From: UBA11872 sp965198285
GTDB taxonomy: Bacteria > Chloroflexota > UBA11872
Assembly: GCA_965198285.1 (NCBI GenBank)
Contig: OZ240251.1
Location: 3,534,001 to 3,598,000, forward strand
Direction of reading: 5' to 3'
Length of the DNA stretch: 64,000 bases
The notes under the pieces were generated by a model. It saw only the letters and a program-made list of their open reading frames with translations. It did no database searches and had not been told where the DNA came from. Of the stretch, positions 36,437-45,312 are shown piece by piece (within the stretch, counting starts at the first letter, position 1; every line of letters begins with the position of its first letter). The translations under genes and the position numbers were made by a program.

Positions 36437-37972
36437 CTACCCACCGCGACACCCGGCATACCAGGCATCCTGGTCCGCACACAAGCGGTCCGGCCACTCG
36501 CCATGAATCCATGTCGCGATGTCGAATATGACATCCCAACTCATGTGTTCACCCGTGTCCGAACTGGACTCGGTCATTTCACGCACGTCCATCAGCGCGT
36601 GGTTGTGGCCGCGGTAGAGCCGAAACGCGACATTGCTCTGGTGGCGCAGACTTTCGATCCATGCTTCAGCATCCTCGGGCGGAATGACACGGTCCCGCTC
36701 GGCTGAAAGAACTAGTAGAGGAGTCCTGAGGATGCCGGCGGCAACCTCCGGTCGATAGGTGCGCAAGTCGGCGTAGTAGCTTCGATGGACGGCTAGGTCT
36801 CGTGGTGATTCCTGGCGCGTGATCCACGCATTGATCGCATCCAAGCGGGTCTTGGCTGCTCGAATCGTTCGACTGTCAACTGTCGTCACATCGCCATCGC
36901 GGCCCACTGCAAATAGGCGCTGGCGCCACGCCCAGTCGTGAAGCGTTCCGCTTGGTGCCACCGCGATGATCAGGCCGGCAATCGTTGGGTCGCGCTGCCC
37001 AACCAGCGGAGCCGCGAAGCCGGCGAGGCTTGCGCCGAAGACATAAACCCGATCGGGGTCGATTCGGGGCGTCCGTCGGAGGATCTGCACTGCAGCTAGC
37101 ATGTCGTCAACCAATTCATTGTCAATCGTGAAGTCTTCCTGCCGCGCGGTTTCAACGGCATGTGCGTGCGTTCGCTGATCAAAACGCAGGCTGGCTACGC
37201 CGCGAGTCGCCAACCCCCAGGCTTCGTCGCGAACCAACTTTGCCGTGGGCCCAGTGCCGTCGCGGTCCCTGCTACCGACGAGCACGACGGCGGGAAACGG
37301 CCCCGGCCCGACCGGGGTGGTGATTAGGCCCTTCAATTCCCACGGCGCCTTCCCCAGATTGACCTCAGTTTCCTCGAAGGTGTCTTGTTCCGCGTAAGGC
37401 GGCGGTGGATAGGCTTGGTCGGCGCCTAACTCGGTCATTCGCCGGTCGATCTGGTAGCTGGCGATGCGACCATCCGCGAGAAATCTCATTTCAAGGTGCA
37501 CTTCACGATGGATCCGGGCCGACTTGAGGGATAACCGCATCCGAACTTCCAGAAAATTGAACATGGCGACGAAAAGTGTTGGGGCAGATTGGTTCACCGT
37601 GACAGTCGTCGAGTCGCTTTCTCCCGTTACCGCCCGCCAGAATCCCTCAAGACTGGTATCGCACAGCGAGTCAGACCCCCACTGCTCCGGAGCCAGCATC
37701 TCGTAAGCCGTCTGAAACTCGTCGTTCGCCATCGCATGAACAAACTCACGTGCGCGGGCCTCGGGGTCGTAGGCAAACGGCGGCGCGGCTAGGCCGGGCG
37801 GGGCCAGGCTCGCAGCTTCGCATGGCGAGACAGTGACTGCCTCGAATAGGAGCACCAAGCCGACCAGCGAGGCCAGTCCGGCACCAAATAGCCCAAAGCC
37901 CGTAGCCACCACGACGTGCGTCCACCAGGCGATACGAAGTCGCCAAGTCCCTGGTCTCAGCCGCATCCTCAA
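36437..37972 (-). CDS. Secreted/membrane-anchored alpha/beta hydrolase with DUF3887-like domain (paralogue 4)
   Basis: 511 residues. Membrane segment FGLFGAGLASLVGLVLLF (about 25-42), the linker Cys (SPCEAASLAPPG), a DUF3887-like domain (about 55-190), and an alpha/beta hydrolase with nucleophile Ser in GASLAG, an acid in SAERDRVI and His in GHNHALMD. It ends LCADQDAWYAGCRGG, the paired-Cys motif shared with the three genes near the window start. Closest to paralogue 2 at its N-terminus (both R-x-R-L-R-P-G-T...AWW-x-H) but with an intact Ser. It lies 30 kb from the other three. Confidence 0.87.
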   Translation of the reverse strand: MRMRLRPGTWRLRIAWWTHVVVATGFGLFGAGLASLVGLVLLFEAVTVSPCEAASLAPPGLAAPPFAYDPEARAREFVHAMANDEFQTAYEMLAPEQWGSDSLCDTSLEGFWRAVTGESDSTTVTVNQSAPTLFVAMFNFLEVRMRLSLKSARIHREVHLEMRFLADGRIASYQIDRRMTELGADQAYPPPPYAEQDTFEETEVNLGKAPWELKGLITTPVGPGPFPAVVLVGSRDRDGTGPTAKLVRDEAWGLATRGVASLRFDQRTHAHAVETARQEDFTIDNELVDDMLAAVQILRRTPRIDPDRVYVFGASLAGFAAPLVGQRDPTIAGLIIAVAPSGTLHDWAWRQRLFAVGRDGDVTTVDSRTIRAAKTRLDAINAWITRQESPRDLAVHRSYYADLRTYRPEVAAGILRTPLLVLSAERDRVIPPEDAEAWIESLRHQSNVAFRLYRGHNHALMDVREMTESSSDTGEHMSWDVIFDIATWIHGEWPDRLCADQDAWYAGCRGG

Positions 37973-38243
37973 CCTAGCGTCGTGCCGGAAGTCACCCGAT
38001 CCAGACCCATGGTTGATTCAAGCGGCGGAAGACTACAAGCCAGGCCTTTAGAGAGCTGTGAAGTCTTTGGCTGCCTGACCAGTGGCGTCGCTGGAGGTTT
38101 GGGCAATCGGCTGCCCAGGTAGTCAGTTGTTTATGCTCGCGAGCCGCTTCCGAGAGCCTTCAACTCTCCGCGGCCGCGCATTTGGGCGCGACCAGCCATA
38201 GCGGAGCCCTGTACGGGCTAGCGAGACAACCGGGAGATCCAAT

Positions 38244-39203
38244 ATGGAAATGCGGAACCTGGGGGCGACGGGCGAGCGGGTGAGCGCCCTTTGCATGGGC
38301 TGCTGGGAGATCGGTGGGCAGGCCTGGGGCGACTTTCCGGCCTGGGACGGGGTCCGGCTGGTGCAGCAGGCCTTCGACGCCGGCATCACCACGTTCGACA
38401 CGGCCGAGGTTTATGGCAACGGCCGCAGCGAGGTCTTGATTGGCGAGGCGCTCTACGGCCGTCGCGACGACGCCTTCATCATCAGCAAGGTCGGCTACCT
38501 GCCCGGCACTGACGGCGCGCAGTCAATTCAAGGCGCCAAGCAGCCCCGGGACTACTCGCCCAAGCGCATTCGCGACGCCTGCGACCTGGCGCTGCGCCGC
38601 CTGCGCACCGAGTACATCGACGCCTATCTCCTGCACGACCCGCCGCTGCACATCGTCAAGCACGAGGCGCCGTTTGCCGTGCTGCAGGAACTGCAGGCCG
38701 CCGGCAAGATCCGCTGGTGGGGCATCTCCGCCAGGACCGGCCAGCCCGAGACCGCCGTGGAAGCCATCCGGCGCTGGGGCGCGCCGGTGGTGGAGACGCC
38801 CTACAACGCGGTTGATGACGGTGCTGGCGACGAGCTGTTGCCGCTGGCGGCCGAGCGGGGAACTGGCCTGTTCGCGCGCTCGCCATTCGCGAATGGACTG
38901 ATCCTCCTGAGCGAAGAGGAGCTCGCCGCGCTGCCGGCCAGCGACTGGCGCCAGTCCGAGATGTTCCGCGAGCGCCTGGCCGACGCCGCCGGTCCGCGCG
39001 AGCGCATCCAGGACATCGCCGACCTGCGTGACGAATTGCCGTATGAGACGGCGATGCGATTCGTGCTGGGCCATGAGGCCGCGTCGACCTGCATCGTCGG
39101 ACTATCCAACGCCGACGACATCGCGGCCAATACGCCGGTGGGCGATCCGCCCTACCTGAGCGCCGAGGAGATTGCCGTCATCCGCGGGCAGACTTCCGGG
39201 TAG
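38244..39203 (+). CDS. Aldo/keto reductase
   Basis: 319 residues of AKR fold. Begins MEMRNLGATGERVSALCMGC. Tetrad: Asp and Tyr in TFDTAEVYGNG (about 51-58), Lys in IISKVGYL (about 82) and His in AYLLHDPP. NADPH-dependent carbonyl reduction; substrate unknown. It stands alone, followed convergently by the dehydratase gene. Confidence 0.88.
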   Translation: MEMRNLGATGERVSALCMGCWEIGGQAWGDFPAWDGVRLVQQAFDAGITTFDTAEVYGNGRSEVLIGEALYGRRDDAFIISKVGYLPGTDGAQSIQGAKQPRDYSPKRIRDACDLALRRLRTEYIDAYLLHDPPLHIVKHEAPFAVLQELQAAGKIRWWGISARTGQPETAVEAIRRWGAPVVETPYNAVDDGAGDELLPLAAERGTGLFARSPFANGLILLSEEELAALPASDWRQSEMFRERLADAAGPRERIQDIADLRDELPYETAMRFVLGHEAASTCIVGLSNADDIAANTPVGDPPYLSAEEIAVIRGQTSG

Positions 39204-39232
39204 ATCCGCGACCGAGTCAGACTGCCGGCTTG

Positions 39233-40435
39233 TCAGGCCTCCCGCCAGCTCAGTTCACGCTCCCCGGTCACCTTGGACTCGTCGATCTCCACGCCGACGC
39301 CCGGGCCATCCGGCGGGCTGATCATGCCGTTCACCGGCATAACTGGGTCCTTGAAGAAGAACTGGCGTAGCTCGTTCCACTTCACCAGGTACTCCACGTA
39401 GGGACAAAGCGGCGGCGGCCAGGCCGCGCTGAGATGCGCGTTGACGGGAACCGACGCGCCGTGCGGAATCAGTGGCACGTCATACACCGAGCAGATGGTG
39501 GCGATCTTCAGCATCTCGCTCACGCCACCGGCCCACATGGTGTCGGCCTGGTAGATGTCCACCGCGCCGGCCTTCATGTAATCGCGCGCGCCCCAGCGGG
39601 TGTACTCGTGCTCGCCGCCGGAAATAGGAACCGGTGAGGCCGCCCGGATCCGGGCGTAGTTGGCAATGTCGTCGGACTTGACCGGTTCTTCGATCCAGTA
39701 GGGACGGTATTCGGCCATGCGCCGCGCCATATCCAGCGTGTAGCGCACGTTCCAGCTGCTCCAGGCATCGATCATCACGTCCACGTCGACGCCCACGGCT
39801 TCGCGCAGAATGCGCATGAGTTCCACGTTGCGCCGGGCGCCGGCCTCGCCATCGTCTGGGGCGTAGCGCACGAACCACTTGGTGGCTTGGTAGCCCTCGG
39901 CGACGAATTGCCGAGCGCGTTCGGCCGCGCGATCTGGCTCGATTGAGAAGCCCAGCGCGCTGGCGTAGGCCGGTATCTCCTTCCGCACCGGCCCGCCCAG
40001 CAGCCGGTACAGCGGCTGACCCAACCACTTGCCCTTCAGGTCCCAGAGCGCCGTGTCGATGGCACTCAACGCGAACATCGGCGAGCCCTTGCGGCCATGA
40101 ATCATGTACCGGTACAGCTGATCCCAAATCCGCTCGCTGGCCAGCGGGTCCGCGCCCAGGATGAAGGGCGTGATCTGCGTGTCGATCGTGAAGGCATCAG
40201 GAACGTCAATGGGGCCGGCCATGCCGCTCACGCCATCGTCGGTCTCTATCGTTACGAAGACCCACGACAGGTCATGGGCGCCGGCGGCGTTGCGCGCTTT
40301 GGGGATGTGCTGATCCGGGTCCTGCTTGTGTTCGGGATACACATCCAGCGGACGAACCAGGCGCTCTTCCCAGAAGTCGCCTTCGGACTCGAATAGGCCG
40401 TGCAGTTCCGTGAGGCGAATGTTGGTTATTCGGAT
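39233..40435 (-). CDS. Enolase-superfamily sugar-acid dehydratase (L-rhamnonate dehydratase-like), apparent ATC start
   Basis: About 400 residues if begun at 40435, the usual family length. The barrel shows KWFVRYAPDDGEAG (about 170-185), acid ligands in MIDAWSSWN, WIEEPVK and ISGGEHEYTRWG, then YQADTMWAGG and the catalytic IPHGASVP. These are rhamnonate-dehydratase signatures, so it likely dehydrates a sugar acid to a 2-keto-3-deoxy acid. The first canonical start is a GTG at 40342, which would remove the conserved IRITNIRLTELHGLFES and FWEERLVRPLD N-terminus. A perfect GGAGG lies 7 nt before an in-frame ATC at 40433-40435. Divergent from the sulfatase-like gene. Confidence 0.85.
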   Translation of the reverse strand: MRITNIRLTELHGLFESEGDFWEERLVRPLDVYPEHKQDPDQHIPKARNAAGAHDLSWVFVTIETDDGVSGMAGPIDVPDAFTIDTQITPFILGADPLASERIWDQLYRYMIHGRKGSPMFALSAIDTALWDLKGKWLGQPLYRLLGGPVRKEIPAYASALGFSIEPDRAAERARQFVAEGYQATKWFVRYAPDDGEAGARRNVELMRILREAVGVDVDVMIDAWSSWNVRYTLDMARRMAEYRPYWIEEPVKSDDIANYARIRAASPVPISGGEHEYTRWGARDYMKAGAVDIYQADTMWAGGVSEMLKIATICSVYDVPLIPHGASVPVNAHLSAAWPPPLCPYVEYLVKWNELRQFFFKDPVMPVNGMISPPDGPGVGVEIDESKVTGERELSWREA

Positions 40436-40628
40436 TGGATTACCTCCGTTCGACGGTGCGCGCCGCCGAACCGTGAACGCAGCCTATTCCAGAATCGCTC
40501 CCGGCGCTCTTGCAACGATTCCATCCGGGACTTGAGGTCACACCTTCGCCGCGCGAAAGCCAAGGGAAAGCAGCCTGCGGCTGTTTCGCTACACTCCCGC
40601 CCGTCACTTCCGATTGGAGGGCGCACGC

Positions 40629-42029
40629 ATGGCCAGTCGCCCGAACGTCCTTTGGATCGTGATGGACTCTCAGCGCCCCCACAACCTGGGGGCCTACGGC
40701 GACCCGCGCGGGGTAACCCCCATCATGGATCGGCTGGCGGCCGAGGGCGCGGTGTTCGAGCGCAACATCACGGCCGCGCCGTGGTGCCTGCCGTCGCATG
40801 CCTCGATGATGACCGGCCACTACGCCAGCACCCATGGGGCCGACGGCCGCCATGAACGCCTGAGCGAGGAGTACCCCACGATCGGCGAGGAGCTGACCGA
40901 ACTGGGCTACGCGACCGTGGGCATCTCGAACAATGCCTACATGAGCGCCAGTTCGGCGCTGCACCGTGGCTTCATGGACTGGAACTACGTGCTGCCGCCG
41001 CTTGGCGCGCCCGACCAGGACGATGGGGGCGCGCAGGTCGTAAGGCAGATGCTGGCCTGGTTGCGCGGGCACGAGGAGGACGAGCGGCCGTTCTTCATGT
41101 TCGTGAACATCAACGACACCCATTCGCCCTACATCGCGCCCGAGCCGTTTCATTCGCGTTGGGCGCCGGGTGTCAGCCGCGAAGAGGCGCTGGAACTCAA
41201 TCGTGATCAAGGCTTCTTTGCCGATCCCGCACGGATGGGCGGCATGCCGGCCGACGTGCGCGACAAGCTGTACGCGCTGATGGACGGCCAAGCAGCCTAT
41301 ACGGACGGCCTGATTGGGCGGGTCGTCAGCTACCTGCGGGATTCCGGGACGCTGGACGACACGATGGTGGTGGTGACCTCGGATCACGGCGACGTGATCG
41401 AGGAACACCCGCCGTACTGGAACCACCAATTGACGGTGTTCGAAGCCGTGGCTCATGTGCCGCTGATCGTGCGGTATCCGGCGGCGTTCGAGCCGGGCAC
41501 GCGGGTTGGCGAGCTTACTCAGACCCACGACGTGGTTGCCACGATCTACGACTTGATCGGCGCCGAGCGCCAGATCGAGTGGCTGGGCGAGAGTAGCCAT
41601 AGCCTGCTGCGCGCCCGTGACGGCGACGCCAGAAGCTATGCGCTCTGCGAGTTCGCGTTTCCAGTGAACATGCTGGAGCGCGTGACACGCCAGGGCCGGG
41701 CCTTTGAGTTACGTCGCTTTTTCCGGGCCCAGCGGGCCTATTACCGGGACGGCTGGAAGTACATCTGGACCAGCGACGGCCGGGACATGCTGTACAACCT
41801 GGCGGATGACCCGACCGAGCAGGTGAACCTGATCGATAGCGAACGTGACCGTGCCCGACAGTTCTACCTGGAGTTGGAAGGAGTACTGGGGCGCATCCCG
41901 GTGAACGACTACGGCGACTGGATGGTGACCGAATACATGAAGGGCACCCCGAAGGAGAGCTGGGAGAAGCTGCGCCGCTGGGGGTACCTGCGGCCAGGCC
42001 AGGCCGATAAGCCGGCGTTCCGAAACTAG
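40629..42029 (+). CDS. Sulfatase-fold hydrolase (arylsulfatase/phosphonate-type)
   Basis: 466 residues. Strand and metal residue in NVLWIVMDSQRPHNLGAYG (about 6-24). Active-site motif WCLPSHASMMTGHYA (Cys about 53): the formylglycine motif C-x-P-S-R has His for Arg. Distal metal site VTSDHGDVIEEH. The C-terminal region (WKYIWTSDGRDMLYNLADDP) is typical of sulfatases acting on glycans or small esters. Normal FGly maturation needs the Arg, so it may use Cys directly or be a phosphodiesterase-like member. The ATG at 40629 has a GGAGGG ribosome site; no signal peptide is seen. It overlaps the convergent phosphoesterase gene by 4 bp. Confidence 0.85.
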   Translation: MASRPNVLWIVMDSQRPHNLGAYGDPRGVTPIMDRLAAEGAVFERNITAAPWCLPSHASMMTGHYASTHGADGRHERLSEEYPTIGEELTELGYATVGISNNAYMSASSALHRGFMDWNYVLPPLGAPDQDDGGAQVVRQMLAWLRGHEEDERPFFMFVNINDTHSPYIAPEPFHSRWAPGVSREEALELNRDQGFFADPARMGGMPADVRDKLYALMDGQAAYTDGLIGRVVSYLRDSGTLDDTMVVVTSDHGDVIEEHPPYWNHQLTVFEAVAHVPLIVRYPAAFEPGTRVGELTQTHDVVATIYDLIGAERQIEWLGESSHSLLRARDGDARSYALCEFAFPVNMLERVTRQGRAFELRRFFRAQRAYYRDGWKYIWTSDGRDMLYNLADDPTEQVNLIDSERDRARQFYLELEGVLGRIPVNDYGDWMVTEYMKGTPKESWEKLRRWGYLRPGQADKPAFRN

Positions 42030-42943
42030 CGCTCATCTCGTCGACTCCGCGGCACGGGCGCATGGGCGTCCATGATCCAGGCGCGGCGGGTTTCGAGCGG
42101 CATGTGTAAGTTGTCTTCGGCGGCGTGGCGTTCGAGGAGCTTTGTGCGGTCGTACTCAAAGCGTTCAATCGTGGGTTGAAGTTGGCCGCCGGACTCGGTG
42201 ATCGTGAGAAACGACGGCCGCGCGTCGTTGACCGAGAGGTTCGGATCGTCGGCGCGCCGGTCAATCTCTTGCCCCGACTCGCTTAGGTAGCGAAACAGCG
42301 GCACGGCCACGGAGCCGGGGTTGGCAACCGCACCATCTGCGCTGTGGCTGACGAAGGGGTAGTGAGTGTGACCGATCACCGTCAGGTCCACGGCAGGGTC
42401 GCCGAACCGTTCTGTCAGCTCGGAGGGAGCGAGCCGCCAGTTGGTCACATCGGGCGTGCGCAGGTTGAAGTGACCGTGCATGAGACGCAGGGTGCCCCCG
42501 CGCCAACGAACCTGTAGCACGTCCGGCAGCGCCCTCACGAATTCGAGCTGGTCGGCAGACAACTGTCGGTAGGCGCCCAGTTCAGTGTCGGCGGCGGCGC
42601 TGTCACGCTGCGACGGGTCGATATCGAGATACTCGACGATCGCGCTGTCGTGATTGCCCCGGGTCGTGCGGCCGGCAGCGCGGAGCATCGTCCATTCGAG
42701 CGCGAAGCGGCCGTCGATGCCGCCTTCGAAAATGTCGCCGTTGACGAAGACTACAAACGGTTCGGTGAACTGGGCCAGACGCTGGTCGAGGGCTTCCAAC
42801 GGTTCCCTGTAGGCGTGCAGGTCGCTGACGACTACAAGGCGCTGGACGGCAGGATCGACTTCGACCTCGGCGGTCACGCGGCCAGTTGGCGGCCGGGAAG
42901 CGCGGGCGCCCGAAGCGCCGGCGGAATCGTGATCAGACGGCAT
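42026..42943 (-). CDS. Calcineurin-like metallophosphoesterase
   Basis: About 305 residues with all the dinuclear-metal motifs: VVSDLHAYREPLEAL (D-x-H), VNGDIFEGG (G-D), TRGNHDSAI (G-N-H-D), LMHGHFN (G-H near) and IGHTHYP (G-H-T-H). Likely a cytoplasmic phosphodiesterase or phosphatase; substrate unknown. The ATG at 42943 follows GAGG; an in-frame TTG three codons earlier is less likely. Confidence 0.88.
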   Translation of the reverse strand: MPSDHDSAGASGARASRPPTGRVTAEVEVDPAVQRLVVVSDLHAYREPLEALDQRLAQFTEPFVVFVNGDIFEGGIDGRFALEWTMLRAAGRTTRGNHDSAIVEYLDIDPSQRDSAAADTELGAYRQLSADQLEFVRALPDVLQVRWRGGTLRLMHGHFNLRTPDVTNWRLAPSELTERFGDPAVDLTVIGHTHYPFVSHSADGAVANPGSVAVPLFRYLSESGQEIDRRADDPNLSVNDARPSFLTITESGGQLQPTIERFEYDRTKLLERHAAEDNLHMPLETRRAWIMDAHAPVPRSRRDER

Positions 42944-43134
42944 CAAACACAACCTCGCTCACAGTGGTGCGGCCAGAGTAGATCGGGGCGACTGACCCTG
43001 CGGCAGTCTGCGCGCCTCGTCGATTGACGCCCGGTGCAGCAATCAATGCCGCTCGAACGAAACTGGACATCGGTTTCCAGTAGGCTGAGCGACCGACAAC
43101 GTGTAACGCCCGACCTGTTCCTGGAGCCGACGCC

Positions 43135-44490
43135 ATGACCACAACGATGAGCGCCCGACCGACGGCTGCCGAGATCGCTGAACTGAACCGGGAATACACG
43201 TTCTTCGACTGGGCGGCGCAGGGCGCGGTGCGCCCGGTGGCGGTAGAGCGCGCCGAGGGGTCGTACCTGATCGACCACGACGGGCGGCGGATTCTGGACC
43301 TGAACGCCCAGCTGATGAACGTGAACCTGGGGCACCAGCATCCGACGGTGGTGGCGGCCATCAAGGCGCAGGCCGACAAGCTGTGTTACGTGAACCCGCG
43401 CTTCGCCACGCAGCCGCGCGGCGAACTGGGTCGCGAACTGGCGGAGATCACGCCTGGATCGCTCTGCAAAAGCTTCTTCACGCTGGGCGGCGCGGAGGCG
43501 ACAGACCACGCCGTCAAGATCGCACGGCTGGCAACGGGCCGGCAGAAGATCGTGGCACGCCGTCGTTCCTATCACGGGTCCACTTACGGCGCGATCACGC
43601 TGACGGGCGAGGCGCGGCGCTGGGCCACCGAGCCGGGCATTTCGGGCGTAGTGCGCGCCGCCGATCCGTACCAGTACCGCTGCCGCTTCTGTTCGGAGCA
43701 ACCGCAGTGCGACCTGCGTTGCGCCGACGACATCGACGAGGTGATTCGGGTCGAAGGTCCGGACAACGTGGCGGCGGTGATCGTGGAACCGATTGCCGGG
43801 GCCAACGGAGTGGTGGTGCCGCCGGACGGCTATCTGCCGCGGGTGCGCGAGATCTGCGACGAGTACGGCGTGCTGCTGATCGCCGACGAGGTTATGACCG
43901 GCTTCGGGCGCACCGGCAAATGGTTCGCCGTGGAGCACTGGGACGTGGAGCCGGACATCATGACCATCTCGAAGGGGCTGACCTCGGGGACGGTGCCGCT
44001 GGGCGCGGTGGTGGTGTCGGAGGAAGTTGCCCATCACTTCGAGGACAACCCCCTGTGGGCGGGCCTGACGTATGGCGCGCATACGCTGGGCTGCGCCGCG
44101 GCGCTGGCCACGATTCAGGCTTACCGCGACGAAGGCATCCCGGAGCGAGTGGCCGTGCTGGGCGAGACGCTGAAGGCCGACTACACGGCAATGGCGGCGC
44201 GTCACCCGAGCATCGGCGAGGCGCGCAGCCTGGGTCTGTTCTCGGTGTTGGAACTGGTGCGCAACCGCGAAACCCGCGAGCCGCTGGTCCCGCAGATCGA
44301 CCCGGCGTTCGAGTCGTACGGCGTGATGCGCGACATCGGCGCGTTCATGCTGGAACGGGACGTAATCACGATGACCCGCTGGAACTGGGTGTTCGTGAAC
44401 CCGCCGCTGACCATCACGCTGGACGAGCTTCGCGAGGGTCTGGCGGTGGTGGACGAGGCGCTGGAACTGGCCGACCAGGCCATGGTCTGA
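43135..44490 (+). CDS. Class III (omega-type) PLP aminotransferase
   Basis: 451 residues. PLP-fold markers: LNAQLMNVNLGHQHP (about 56-70), FFTLGGAEATDHAVKIARLA (about 114-133), VEPIAGANGVVVPP (about 218-230), LLIADEVMTGFGRTG (about 247-261) and the Schiff-base Lys in TISKGLTSG (about 280). An insertion CRFCSEQPQCDLRC (about 183-196) resembles Cys-rich insertions in some class III enzymes and may bind metal. Closest in style to taurine or beta-amino-acid:pyruvate transaminases. Substrate not determined. It stands alone on the strand. Confidence 0.9.
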   Translation: MTTTMSARPTAAEIAELNREYTFFDWAAQGAVRPVAVERAEGSYLIDHDGRRILDLNAQLMNVNLGHQHPTVVAAIKAQADKLCYVNPRFATQPRGELGRELAEITPGSLCKSFFTLGGAEATDHAVKIARLATGRQKIVARRRSYHGSTYGAITLTGEARRWATEPGISGVVRAADPYQYRCRFCSEQPQCDLRCADDIDEVIRVEGPDNVAAVIVEPIAGANGVVVPPDGYLPRVREICDEYGVLLIADEVMTGFGRTGKWFAVEHWDVEPDIMTISKGLTSGTVPLGAVVVSEEVAHHFEDNPLWAGLTYGAHTLGCAAALATIQAYRDEGIPERVAVLGETLKADYTAMAARHPSIGEARSLGLFSVLELVRNRETREPLVPQIDPAFESYGVMRDIGAFMLERDVITMTRWNWVFVNPPLTITLDELREGLAVVDEALELADQAMV

Positions 44491-44511
44491 GCGGCCGCTG
44501 AGGCAACGTCG

Positions 44512-44535
44512 AAGCCCGGCTGAAACGGGGGCTTT
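44512..44535 (+). terminator. Terminator-like hairpin after the aminotransferase
   Basis: AAGCCC (44512-44517) pairs with GGGCTT (44529-44534) with a mostly looped centre, followed by a T and GC-rich sequence. Weak terminator candidate 22 bp after the stop. Confidence 0.4.
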
Positions 44536-44543
44536 GCGCGCGT

Positions 44544-44567
44544 AAGAGTTTTTTCCAAAAAACTCTT
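44544..44567. repeat. Perfect AT-rich hairpin in GC-rich intergenic DNA
   Basis: AAGAGTTTTTT (44544-44554), CC, AAAAAACTCTT (44557-44567): an 11-bp perfect stem, nested inside a GCGCGC/GCGCGC outer stem (44536-44541 and 44571-44576). It would terminate transcription on either strand, since each arm presents a six-T run. Confidence 0.6.
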
Positions 44568-44577
44568 GAGGCGCGCG

Positions 44578-45312
44578 GCGTCCCATTTTCCCGGTCGAGC
44601 GGGCTACCGGACAGGGCTCGCGCCAACGACGCCGGGCGAGGGTGGCGGCGGCGCGAGACGTCGTCAAGGCCGAGAGGCGGCGGGCCGGCGGTTCGTGGCT
44701 CGAAAGGCTTACCACGAACGGGAAGGAGCGCGCGCTGACCGAGAGCGGCCGTAGAGCGACCAGCAGGCGGCGCGCGGAGAGCAGTAAGAGGCGCACCGCG
44801 GCCGGAAGCAGTCGCGCTCGGAACAGGAGCAGACTCAGCGCGAGGGGACGCCAGGGCCGCGGGAACGCGAGGGTGGCGCGGCGGGTGGCGGCAGGGGCGC
44901 TGGGCATCGAGACCGAGGGTTGCGAAGTCACTGGGTCTAGTGTACACTTTCCGAGAACGACCAGCAACCACTGTCCACGGCGGCGAGCGGCGAGGGATCG
45001 TTGACGGGACGGGGGTCGGGAGAGTGATGCCTTGAACGAGTTTGCCTGATTTGCCTTCAAACGAGAGTTAGTGGTGGTCGGCTGTGCCAGGGCCTGGTTG
45101 CAGGGGCGTGGCGGCCGCCTTCGCCCCCGGAACTTCCCAACCCGGGGACATCATGGACACCGGTTCGGAGACATGGTGGACACAGCCGGGCGTGAGGTGG
45201 AGGACCGGGAAAGGCCGTTGAGCGAGCGGCGGGCCGAGGTTGTGGCACTGGCCTGGAGCTCGCTCGGGTGCCAGCATGAGCCCGTTCCTGGCGCCGCTGG
45301 GGAGTGATGCAC
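44578..45312. other. Long intergenic region, no recognised gene
   Basis: About 730 bp with open but low-complexity frames (Arg/Ala/Pro-rich) on both strands. A perfect AGTGTACACT palindrome lies at 44939-44948. On the minus strand TTGCTG and TACACT are 17 bp apart beside it, a possible promoter. I cannot support a protein gene here. Confidence 0.4.

Noticed and set aside
42943..45060. Very long minus-strand open frame (705 codons)
   Set aside because: It is antisense to the clear class III aminotransferase, Arg/His/Gln-rich, with no family features; a GC artefact.
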